Positions 53,200-61,586 of a stretch of 64,000 bases of DNA are shown piece by piece (within the stretch, counting starts at the first letter, position 1; every line of letters begins with the position of its first letter). The notes below the pieces were generated by a model, which did not search any database, had not been told where the DNA came from, and saw nothing but the letters and a program-made list of their open reading frames with translations. The stretch comes from Micromonospora sp. M71_S20 (GTDB lineage: Bacteria; Actinomycetota; Actinomycetes; Mycobacteriales; Micromonosporaceae): positions 310,001-374,000 of the forward strand of contig NZ_RCCV01000004.1 in the NCBI RefSeq assembly GCF_003664255.1, in the 5' to 3' direction. A program made the position numbers and the translations under genes.

Positions 53200-54356
53200 C
53201 GCGTCCTCCTCCCAGCTGCCCTGGCGAGGGGCAGCCGCCGATGTCTGGCTCCGAGCTTGTGAGTGTGGTGCCGGTGGTCACTGTCGCGATCCGGCTACGG
53301 CTGTGAGGATCAGATGTACGCCGAACAGCAGCGGGCCACCGACACCACCCCCGCCGCTGTCGGCGGTGCCGCGCCGGTTCACACCGCGTGTGCAATGGCG
53401 GCCGGCAAGTCACCCGGCGCGAACAGCAGCACGAGCGCCACCGCGTTCCTCACCAACCAGCCCATCGTGCCGGACTCGAACCGATATTGCCCGACGATCT
53501 CGACATCCGTACCCGGATCTGCCGTCGGGCGGGCGCCAGCGTCCGCACACTGCCCGAGTCAGATCCGACCCCTTGAGTGTGTCCACCAACGACACGGCAT
53601 TGCCCGCCGGAGGTCTGTCAGGATGCGGGGAGGTCGTCGCCGTCCGGGAGGTCGCAATGCCATGACGCCCGCAACGGTCGGTAGTCGCGAGGCTGCTTTC
53701 GGTCAGGCGTCATCGACGGAACCTGGAATTCCGCTTGAAGGTCAAATGCAGACCGGCGCTGTCCCGTGTCCGCCGACGATGGGTCGGGATTAACTCCCAC
53801 CGGTCTGAATCCCCATACGCGTTCCGCGTTTCCAGGCGCCAAAGACGCCCGGCCCGTCCAGGCCGTCAGCCCTGTCAGCAGTATCAATGGCCGGGAGCGG
53901 CCTCGGCCGGAGGAAAAGCTCCCACCATCGTCAGGGTGCCCAGGCGGGTGCTTCAGGGCCGGATACCGGGATGAGCAAATACGACCTGTACCAGACATAG
54001 CGCGCGAATGCAGTCCCTTGCCCGGCGCGGGGTGCGCGGCTACGCTCGCCCCATCGAAGACCGGGTATTGGCGCTAACCGTTGTTTCATGCTCCGTTGTT
54101 CGCACGATTTGTAGTCGTTCCACGGGGAGTCGATTTGATGTCTGCTGACGGCAAACGTCGAATTATCCCCGCGCTGCCGATCGCGCCCTTGTCGTGAGTC
54201 GTCGTACCTCCCTCAGCTGACCGTATTTCATCCGAGGCGGTCTGATCCGCAGGCGATGTCGCGCGCCGCAAGGCGCGGATTCTGGTTGCCGTCCGGCCGC
54301 GCAACTTTCGTAACGGGGGTCTTCAGTTGCAGCTCGTTCCCGAGGGCTCCGCCCTG
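53200..54356. other. Long spacer with a possible decayed membrane-protein fragment
   Basis: 1,157 nt between the leftward hydrolase and the rightward lyase operon. On the minus strand, 53379-53465 encodes a 28-residue frame WLVRNAVALVLLFAPGDLPA, and a neighbouring frame reads GPLLFGVHLILTAVAGS, so a decayed small membrane-protein gene may lie about 53300-53540. GC content falls clearly over 54060-54320, which is the probable promoter region of the operon starting at 54357. No intact gene is supported. Confidence 0.4.
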
Positions 54357-55817
54357 ATGTCAGGACGGTTGTCCAGCGGCCCGTCCCGCCAGGTGCATGA
54401 CGAGATCCTCCGGCCGCAGTTCGTCTTCGACATGGCGCACCTGCTTCCTCACTACCTCGCTGTGGAAGTGGCTCTGCTGTTCGAGTACGAGCGGATGGGG
54501 GTCATCACCGGCGACCAACGACGAGACATCGCGGACATTCTTGGCAGGATCGACGAATCCACGCTCAGCGCCGACCCCTCCACCAACATGTCCGACACGT
54601 CGATGGCCATCGAGCAATGGGTGCATCGTCAGCTGACCGAGCCGGTCCCGGCCTGGCACGTCGACCGCAGTCGTAACGACTCTCAGGCGACCGCACACGC
54701 TCTCGCGGCACGCGAGTGGTTCGGTGGGGCGGCGGAGGACCTGCTGGGCCTCGGTGAGGCCGTCCATCGGCTCGCCAGCGGCACGACCGATCTGCTGATG
54801 CCCGGATACACCCATCTCCAGGCAGCCCAGGTGATCACTCCCGGCTTCTACCTGGCCGCCCTCTCCCAGCAGATTCTGCACAACCTGCGCCGCTGGCTCG
54901 CCACCTATGACAGCAACGACCTCTCGCCGCTCGGCGCGGGCTCGATGGCAGGTCAGCAGCTGCCCTGGGACCGCCATCGCATGGCGCACCTGCTCGGCTT
55001 CGCGGGCCCGGTTCCGCACGCCCTGACCGCGGTGGCGTCCCGGTCACTGGCCTTGGAGATGATGGCGGAATTCTCCATCCTGAGTGCCGAACTGAGCCGC
55101 TTCGTCACCGACCTCATGACGTGGGGCAGCAACGAGTACGCCTTCATCGACCTGCCCGACGAGCTTTCCGGCATCTCGGCGGCGATGCCCCAGAAGAAGA
55201 ACTTCCCGATCCTGGAGCGGATCCGCGGGAAGCTGGCACATCTCGGCGCCTTCGGTGTGGACATCGTCCTCGCCCAACGCTCGACGCCCTACTCCAACAT
55301 GGTGGAGGTGTCCAAGGAGGCGACCGCGAACCTCCACGTCTCCGTCTCCACCACGCGGACCGCTCTGCGGCTCTTCTCGACTGTCATCGACAACCTGCGT
55401 TTCCGATCCGCCCGGATGCGGGAAGCCTGTCGGCGGGAGTATCTGGGCGCGTTCGCACTGGCGAACGACCTGACCCTCAACGACGGGATCCCCTGGCGTG
55501 ACGCCCAGATCGTCGTCGGGCAGTACATCGCCGCCGCCATCTCCGCCGACATCCCGCCCCATCCCGGGGACCCGGGGCTGTTGGCCGAGGTCGCCGGCCG
55601 GCACGGATACCAGGTCTCCGACGCGGCACGCGTGCTCGCCGACGCCTTCGACATCGAGAGCGCAATTCGTGGAAAGCGGTCGGCGGGCTCGGTCAACCCC
55701 GAAGCGTTGGCCGACCTGCTCGCCAGCCAGGCGGACGATTTCCGACTCCTCCGGCAGCAGTGGGACGACCGCCGTGAACGGCGAGGTTCCGCCCGGGCAC
55801 TGCTCGGGCGTCGATAA
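54357..55817 (+). CDS. Argininosuccinate lyase-like enzyme (fumarase/aspartase superfamily)
   Basis: About 486 residues of the argininosuccinate lyase branch. Conserved region 1 includes the substrate-binding DRSRNDSQATAHAL, region 2 is LLMPGYTHLQAAQVITPG, and region 3 is the flexible signature loop SGISAAMPQKKNFPILERIR with the catalytic Ser and the MPxKxN core. Family enzymes eliminate fumarate from N-succinyl compounds. I start at the ATG at 54357; an in-frame TTG at 54327 with GGGGGT upstream is an alternative. It opens an operon with a PLP/ATP-grasp fusion and lipopeptide NRPS genes, so it is a pathway copy, not the arginine-biosynthesis enzyme. It might release fumarate from an N-succinylated diamino acid; this is inference. 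Confidence 0.85.
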   Translation: MSGRLSSGPSRQVHDEILRPQFVFDMAHLLPHYLAVEVALLFEYERMGVITGDQRRDIADILGRIDESTLSADPSTNMSDTSMAIEQWVHRQLTEPVPAWHVDRSRNDSQATAHALAAREWFGGAAEDLLGLGEAVHRLASGTTDLLMPGYTHLQAAQVITPGFYLAALSQQILHNLRRWLATYDSNDLSPLGAGSMAGQQLPWDRHRMAHLLGFAGPVPHALTAVASRSLALEMMAEFSILSAELSRFVTDLMTWGSNEYAFIDLPDELSGISAAMPQKKNFPILERIRGKLAHLGAFGVDIVLAQRSTPYSNMVEVSKEATANLHVSVSTTRTALRLFSTVIDNLRFRSARMREACRREYLGAFALANDLTLNDGIPWRDAQIVVGQYIAAAISADIPPHPGDPGLLAEVAGRHGYQVSDAARVLADAFDIESAIRGKRSAGSVNPEALADLLASQADDFRLLRQQWDDRRERRGSARALLGRR

Positions 55818-55909
55818 GCGTCGAATCGGGGAAGAATGACGATCCTGAGCGGAGCAGCCCGGGCGGGCGCGAACGACGTCGGCACCTACGGACGATCGGG
55901 GGCCAGCGC

Positions 55910-58210
55910 GTGATCTTCCAGAACGTCGTCGACGCCATCGGGCACACGCCGTTGATCAGGCTGAGGATGGATGTCGACCCGCGCGTGCAGGTGTACGCCA
56001 AACTCGAACTCCAGAACCTCTTCGCGATGAAGGACCGGGTCGCCCGCCACGTGATCCTCGAGGCCAGGCGGCTGGGCGTACTCAAACCGGGCGCGCCGAT
56101 CGTCGAGAGTTCGTCCGGCACGATGGCGCTAGGCGTCGCCCTCGTCGGCACCGCCCTGGGCCATCCGGTGCACGTCGTCACCGACCCCCGGATCGACCCC
56201 GTGACGCTCGCCAAACTGCGCGCCCTGGGCTGCCAGGTGCACGTAGTCGACCGGATGTCCAGCCAGGGCTGGCAGGGTGCCCGCCTCGAACGGCTGCACG
56301 AGCTCCTCGAGGGCCTGCCAGGTGCGTTCTTTCCCGAGCAGTACCGGAATCCGGACAACCCGGGTGCGTACCGGTCCCTGGCCGGCGAGCTGCTGGGGGA
56401 CCTCACCTGCTTCGACGTCCTGGTCGGGGCGGTCGGCACCGGTGGATCGCTGTGCGGCTCGGCCCGGGCGCTGCGACGCGCGCTGCCCGAGCTGCGAGTG
56501 GTGGGGGTGGACTGCGTGGGCAGCGTGCTGTTCGGTCAACCGGACGTGCCCGACAGGCTGCAGGGCGGACTCGGCAACAGCCTCGAGCCCGCCAACCTGG
56601 ACCGCCGCCAGATCGACGAGGTGCACTGGCTCAACGACCGGGAGGCGTTCGGCGCCACCCGTGACCTGGCCCGCGAACAGCAGATATTCGGCGGCAACAC
56701 GTCGGGATCGGTCTACCAGGTGTTGAAGGACGTGGCTCGCCGGGCGGAGCCGGGGACCCGGATCGTCGGCATCTTCCCCGATCGCGGCGACCGGTACGCG
56801 CAGACCGTCTACGACGACGGATGGGCCGCCGACCGCCTCCACGAGATGGACGCGGCGGACCGGCCGCGTCCGATCAGCCCCGGCGAGGTCGCCGTGAGCT
56901 GGTCGCGCACGGACGATGTCCCACGCACGAACGACGAGCGGTACCTGTTGTTCCTGGAGGCGAACACGAGTGGCACCGGCGTGCTCGCCCTGAGCGTCGC
57001 GCGGCGGATGGGGCTGCGTCCGGTACTGCTCACCGACCGTCCCGACCGCTACCCGGGGCTCGCCGACACCGACTGTGAGGTCCTCGTCTGCGAGACCCAC
57101 GACCTGCCGGTCCTGCGCTCGCTCATTCAGGGCAGGTTCCGTCGTGAACAGCTCGCCGGGGTGACGACGACGAGCGACTTCTACACCGTGCTCGCCGCCG
57201 GGCTGGCCGACTGGCTGGGACTGCCGGGCAACCCGCCGGCAGCCGTGGCCGCCTGTCGGAACAAGGCCCTGCTGCGGGAGGCCCTGCGGGACAGCGGGAT
57301 CCGGCAACCCCGCTTCGTCGCGGTCACGGACCCGGCACGGGCCGCCGCCGCCGTGAGCGAGGTCGGACTGCCGTGCGTGGTGAAGCCCGCGGACGACTCC
57401 GGATCCAACGCCGTGCTGCTCTGCGCCACCGTCGAGGAGGCCACCGCGCACGTGGAGACGGTCCTGGGCATGCGCGTCAACGTCCGGGGCATGCCGACCG
57501 CCCGCTGCGCACTGGTCGAGGAGTACGTGCGGGGTGCCGAGTTCAGCGTCGAGGTGTTCGGCGAGAGCACCGGGAACCGCTGTCTCGGGATCACCGAGAA
57601 GCGGGTGACCGGCGGGCCGCACTTCGTGGAGCTCGGTCACGTCTTTCCCGCGGACCTGCCAACGGATCAGGCGGCCGAGATGGTGGATGCCGTCCTGCGG
57701 GCGCTCGCCACGGTCGGGATGTCACACGGAGCGACCCACACCGAGGTACGCCTCACGCCGTCCGGCCCGGCCATCATCGAGATCAACCCCCGCCCGGCAG
57801 GCGGGATGATCCCCGAGCTCTACCGCCTCGCCACCGGCTCCGACCTGCTCGCCGCGCAGCTGGCCGCGGCCGTCGGAGAGCCGACCCGGCTCTCCTCGAC
57901 CACGCACGGGTACGCCGCGATCGAGTTCCTGGTGGCTCCCCGACCCGGGACGCTGCGGGGTACCACGGGCGGGGCGGAGATCGAACGCCTCGACGGCGTC
58001 GAACAGGTGACCGTGACGGCGTCCCCCGGCACGTCCGTGCGACCACCACGAAACGCCTACGACCGCCTGGGGCACGTCATCGCCACGGGCTCCAGCAGAG
58101 CGGAGGTCATCCGCCGGATCCACACCGCCGTGGACCAGGTCCGGCTCCTGGTCGACGAGGACCGCCCGGAAGCCTTCAGCGACGAATCGTCCCTGGCCCC
58201 GGCCCACTGA
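55910..58210 (+). CDS. Fused cysteine synthase-like PLP enzyme and ATP-grasp ligase
   Basis: A 766-residue two-enzyme fusion. Residues about 1-320 are a fold-type II PLP enzyme of the cysteine synthase/SbnA branch: VDAIGHTPLIRLR, the PLP lysine in NLFAMKDRVARHV (Lys41), SSSGTMALGVALVG, and the phosphate-binding VGTGGSLCG. Residues about 345-745 are an ATP-grasp ligase: YLLFLEANTSGTGVLALSV (pre-grasp), LPCVVKPADDSGSNAVLL (ATP lysine), RCALVEEYVRGAEFSVEVFG, and the metal-binding IIEINPRPAGGMIPELY. The first half could do a beta-substitution on an activated serine; the second could join a carboxylate to an amine. The start is a GTG at 55910. It follows the lyase gene and precedes the FAAL gene by 9 nt. 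The separate parts are sure; the combined role is open. Confidence 0.9.
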   Translation: MIFQNVVDAIGHTPLIRLRMDVDPRVQVYAKLELQNLFAMKDRVARHVILEARRLGVLKPGAPIVESSSGTMALGVALVGTALGHPVHVVTDPRIDPVTLAKLRALGCQVHVVDRMSSQGWQGARLERLHELLEGLPGAFFPEQYRNPDNPGAYRSLAGELLGDLTCFDVLVGAVGTGGSLCGSARALRRALPELRVVGVDCVGSVLFGQPDVPDRLQGGLGNSLEPANLDRRQIDEVHWLNDREAFGATRDLAREQQIFGGNTSGSVYQVLKDVARRAEPGTRIVGIFPDRGDRYAQTVYDDGWAADRLHEMDAADRPRPISPGEVAVSWSRTDDVPRTNDERYLLFLEANTSGTGVLALSVARRMGLRPVLLTDRPDRYPGLADTDCEVLVCETHDLPVLRSLIQGRFRREQLAGVTTTSDFYTVLAAGLADWLGLPGNPPAAVAACRNKALLREALRDSGIRQPRFVAVTDPARAAAAVSEVGLPCVVKPADDSGSNAVLLCATVEEATAHVETVLGMRVNVRGMPTARCALVEEYVRGAEFSVEVFGESTGNRCLGITEKRVTGGPHFVELGHVFPADLPTDQAAEMVDAVLRALATVGMSHGATHTEVRLTPSGPAIIEINPRPAGGMIPELYRLATGSDLLAAQLAAAVGEPTRLSSTTHGYAAIEFLVAPRPGTLRGTTGGAEIERLDGVEQVTVTASPGTSVRPPRNAYDRLGHVIATGSSRAEVIRRIHTAVDQVRLLVDEDRPEAFSDESSLAPAH

Positions 58211-58219
58211 GAGACGACC

Positions 58220-61200
58220 ATGACGCACACCTCGCTCATCGCGGCCCTGTCGGCCTGGGCGGACACCCGGGCGGACGACCACGCGCTGACCTTCGTCGAC
58301 AGCGCCGGGGCGGCGACCAGCACCACGTACGGGCAGCTCGACGAGGGCGCTCGTACCGTGGCCGGCCACCTGCGGTCGGTCGCGGAACCGGGCGACCGGG
58401 CGCTGCTGCTCTTCCCACCCGGCCTCGACTACGTCACCGCCTTCCTCGGCTGCCTCTACGCCAACGTGGTCGCGGTGCCGCTCTACCCGCCGGGCCCCAA
58501 CACGCGCCTCGACCGCGTCACCACCGTCGTGCGCGACTGCGGAGCCACCCACGCGCTGACCACCGCGAAGCTGGTCGAACCGCTGTCGGGGCTGGCGGCC
58601 GAGCCGGACGGACCGGCGGTGCACGCGATCGAGTCGGTGCGGGCGCAGGCCGCTCCGGTGGGACCCCACCGGCCGGGGCCGGGCGACCTCGCCTTCCTCC
58701 AGTACACCTCCGGATCGACGGGCGATCCCAAGGGGGTCATGGTCGGCCACGGCAACCTCACCGACAACCACCGGGCCATCGCCGCCGGCTTCGGGATCGA
58801 CACCGACGACGTGGTGCTCAGCTGGCTGCCGATGTACCACGACATGGGCCTCATCGGCACCACGTTGCTGCCGCTGTTCGTGGGCATACCGGCGATCCTG
58901 CTCGACACGTTCGCGTTCGTCCGGGATCCGCTGCGGTGGCCGGCGGAGGTGTCCCGGTTCAAGGCGACCTGTTCCGGTGGGCCCAATTTCGCCTACCAGC
59001 TCCTGGCGGACCGCTTCGACGCCGGGCTGCTCGACGGGGTCGACCTCAGCTCGTGGCGGATCGCGTTCAACGGCGCGGAGCCGGTGCACAGGCGGACGAT
59101 GGACGCGTTCTCCGCCGCGTACGCGCCGCTCGGGTTCGACCGCCGAGCGTTCTATCCGTGCTACGGCCTGGCGGAGGCGACGCTCTTCGTCAGCGGCCCC
59201 GAGGCGTCGACCGGCTACCGCGCCGGCACCTTCGACCGGCACGCTCTCGAGACGGGCCGGCTGACCGGGGCGACCGGAGCAGCCGGGACGGATCCGGTCA
59301 CGCTGGTCTCCTGCGGCACCCCGCCACCGGGTACGACGGTCGCCGTGCGCCGCGCTGACGGCGAACCCTGCGCGGCGGGCGAGGTCGGCGAGATCTGCGT
59401 GAGTTCCGGCGGGGTGGCCGCCGGGTACTGGGGCAGGTCCGACTCCGCCGCGACGTTCGCCGCCACCGTCGGCGGCCGGCAGGGGGCATTCCTGCGTACG
59501 GGGGACCTCGGCGCGATGTACGACGGCGAGCTCTACGTCGCGGGGCGCCAGAAGGATCTGATCATCCGGGCGGGCCGCAACTACCACCCGCACGACATCG
59601 AGACGGTCGCCACCGCGGGCGACGAGCACCTGCGGCAGGGCGGTGCCGCGGCGTTCCAACCGGAGACCGGTGACCAGCGGGTGGCGCTGGTGGTCGAGGC
59701 CTCCCGCAGCGGGCTGGCGCGGCTGCGCGCGGACCCCACGCTGCTCACGTCGCTGACCAACGGGCTGCGGCGTCGGGTGGCCACCGGGTGCGGGTTGGAC
59801 CTCGACGACGTGGTCGTCGTCGTGCCCGGCGCGATACCGAAGACCTCCAGCGGGAAGATCCGTCGGCGTGCCACCAGGGAGCTGTTCGTCGGGGGACGGC
59901 TCAAGCTCGTCGTGCCGGCGGTCCCGTCCGCGGCACCCGGGCGGGCCGCCGCGGACACCCACCCCGGCGACCGGTCCGCCGCCGTGGAACGGCTGGTCCG
60001 GCGGTACGCGAACCTCGAAGGATCCGAGTTGGACCCGTCGCTGCCGTTGGCGGCGCTGGGACTCGGTTCGCTGCGACTGATCGAACTCAAGGCGGCGGTC
60101 GAGCGGTTGGTGGACGGCACCCTGGACATCGAGCTGTTCTTCGGCGACCGGTCGGTGGCCGAGATGGTCGCCGCCGCCGCTGATCCCGGCCCGGCCGCCG
60201 TACCGCTGCCGGCGCCGACCGGCGCGGTCAGCCCCGCCTCGGCCGGCCAGGTCGAGCTGCACTTCTACGACGAGGTGTCCCGCGGCAACCGGGCGAACAA
60301 CCTGGCGATCGCCCTACGCGTCTCCGGCCGCGTCGAGGAGGAACTGCTGCGTGCCGCGATCGACACGGCCGTCGCTCGGCACCCCGCGCTGCGCACGACG
60401 CTCGGACCGCTCGGATCCGGCGTCCAGACCGTGCACGACCAGGGCACGGTCGACTGGGAGTGCCGGGCCTTCCCGGACGGCCCCGACGAGGCGGTACGGG
60501 CCTACCTGCACGAGCGGGCCTACCGCCCCTTCGACCTGGTGCGGGGCCCGTTGGTGCGGGCCGGGGTGGCGTACCCGCCGGACGGCACGGTGCTTCTCGT
60601 GGCGTGCCATCACGCGGTCGTCGACCACTGGTCGCTTCAGCTCCTGCTCGCCGAGATCCTGCCCCGGATCACGGGCGGCGACGCCCCGCCGGCCACGGCG
60701 GGACCGGGCGCGGCGGACGCCACCGACTGGGCCCGGCTGCAGCAGCAGGCGCGGCTCGACCCCGACTGGCGGGACCGGGTCACGGCCCTCGCGGAGAAGT
60801 GGCGGCCACTGCGTGACCTCGTCCTGTTTCCGGAACGACCCGCGTCAGCCCGGTCGCCACGACGACGACCGGACCCGGACCGGCACCGGGCCGGCTGGAT
60901 CGACTTCGAGGTCGACCCGGGCGTCGTACGGACCCTCCACCGGCACGCGGCGCGGCGCGGCTTCACCCCCTTCGTCTCCCTGCTGGCCGCCTACGCAGCA
61001 GCCCTGCACGAGGTGACCGGCGAGCCGCGGATCGTGATCGGCGCGCCGCATCACGGGCGCACCGACCCGCGCTTCGCCGGCACCGTCGGCTACCTGGTCA
61101 ACATGGTGCCCATCCTCGGTGACCTCACCGACCGGCCCGACCCGTCGACGCTCGAGGAACGCCTGTGGCGGGAACTGCGGGCCGCACTGTCGACCGCGGA

Positions 61201-61579
61201 CGTTCCCTTCAGCGACCTGGTAAGGGCACTCGCTGCGGATCGGCACGGCCAGAATCCGCTCTTCCAGGCGACGCTGACGCTCCAGCAGCCCGTACACGGC
61301 AGCGACGTGGGACTGTCCGTGCCCTGGATCCGCCGCCGGCGGCGGATCGGGTCCCACGACGTCGAGACGTTCGACATGCCGCCCGTGGACGCCGCCTTCG
61401 CGACGAGCCTCTACGGCGCCCTCGACGCGGACGGACTCGCGTTCCGCCTCGTCCATCAACGCAACCTCGTGTCCGCGGAGGCGGCAGCCGAGGTGTGTCG
61501 GCGGTTCTCCGAGAATCTCGCCCGGTGGGTCCGACGGCCGTCCACACCACTCGCTCACGACCCGGTTCGACTCAGCTAA
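58220..61579 (+). CDS. Fatty acyl-AMP ligase - carrier - condensation protein (FAAL-T-C)
   Basis: A 1,119-residue lipo-initiation protein. Residues 1-560 are an AMP-forming ligase of the fatty acyl-AMP ligase type: LQYTSGSTGDPKGVMVGHGN, LSWLPMYHDMGLIGTTLLPL, FYPCYGLAEATLFVSG, FLRTGDLGAMYDGELYVAG and KDLIIRAGRNYHPHDIE. Residues about 590-660 are a carrier with ALGLGSLRLIELK (Ser about 616). Residues about 675-1110 are a condensation domain with ACHHAVVDHWSLQ, where the Gly of HHxxxDG is His; both His and the Asp are kept. The pattern indicates loading of a fatty or aryl acid and its transfer onto the first amino acid. The ATG follows GAGAGACGACC. It is cotranscribed with the genes on both sides. 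Confidence 0.93.
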   Translation: MTHTSLIAALSAWADTRADDHALTFVDSAGAATSTTYGQLDEGARTVAGHLRSVAEPGDRALLLFPPGLDYVTAFLGCLYANVVAVPLYPPGPNTRLDRVTTVVRDCGATHALTTAKLVEPLSGLAAEPDGPAVHAIESVRAQAAPVGPHRPGPGDLAFLQYTSGSTGDPKGVMVGHGNLTDNHRAIAAGFGIDTDDVVLSWLPMYHDMGLIGTTLLPLFVGIPAILLDTFAFVRDPLRWPAEVSRFKATCSGGPNFAYQLLADRFDAGLLDGVDLSSWRIAFNGAEPVHRRTMDAFSAAYAPLGFDRRAFYPCYGLAEATLFVSGPEASTGYRAGTFDRHALETGRLTGATGAAGTDPVTLVSCGTPPPGTTVAVRRADGEPCAAGEVGEICVSSGGVAAGYWGRSDSAATFAATVGGRQGAFLRTGDLGAMYDGELYVAGRQKDLIIRAGRNYHPHDIETVATAGDEHLRQGGAAAFQPETGDQRVALVVEASRSGLARLRADPTLLTSLTNGLRRRVATGCGLDLDDVVVVVPGAIPKTSSGKIRRRATRELFVGGRLKLVVPAVPSAAPGRAAADTHPGDRSAAVERLVRRYANLEGSELDPSLPLAALGLGSLRLIELKAAVERLVDGTLDIELFFGDRSVAEMVAAAADPGPAAVPLPAPTGAVSPASAGQVELHFYDEVSRGNRANNLAIALRVSGRVEEELLRAAIDTAVARHPALRTTLGPLGSGVQTVHDQGTVDWECRAFPDGPDEAVRAYLHERAYRPFDLVRGPLVRAGVAYPPDGTVLLVACHHAVVDHWSLQLLLAEILPRITGGDAPPATAGPGAADATDWARLQQQARLDPDWRDRVTALAEKWRPLRDLVLFPERPASARSPRRRPDPDRHRAGWIDFEVDPGVVRTLHRHAARRGFTPFVSLLAAYAAALHEVTGEPRIVIGAPHHGRTDPRFAGTVGYLVNMVPILGDLTDRPDPSTLEERLWRELRAALSTADVPFSDLVRALAADRHGQNPLFQATLTLQQPVHGSDVGLSVPWIRRRRRIGSHDVETFDMPPVDAAFATSLYGALDADGLAFRLVHQRNLVSAEAAAEVCRRFSENLARWVRRPSTPLAHDPVRLS

Positions 61580-61586
61580 GGCGGAA

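Noticed and set aside
54357..55817. Housekeeping arginine-biosynthesis argH
   Set aside because: No other arginine genes are adjacent and it is cotranscribed with PLP/ATP-grasp and lipopeptide genes; a pathway-specific copy is more likely.
57722..60262. An 846-codon open frame on the minus strand
   Set aside because: It lies opposite the PLP/ATP-grasp and FAAL genes, has low-complexity composition and no recognisable motif.
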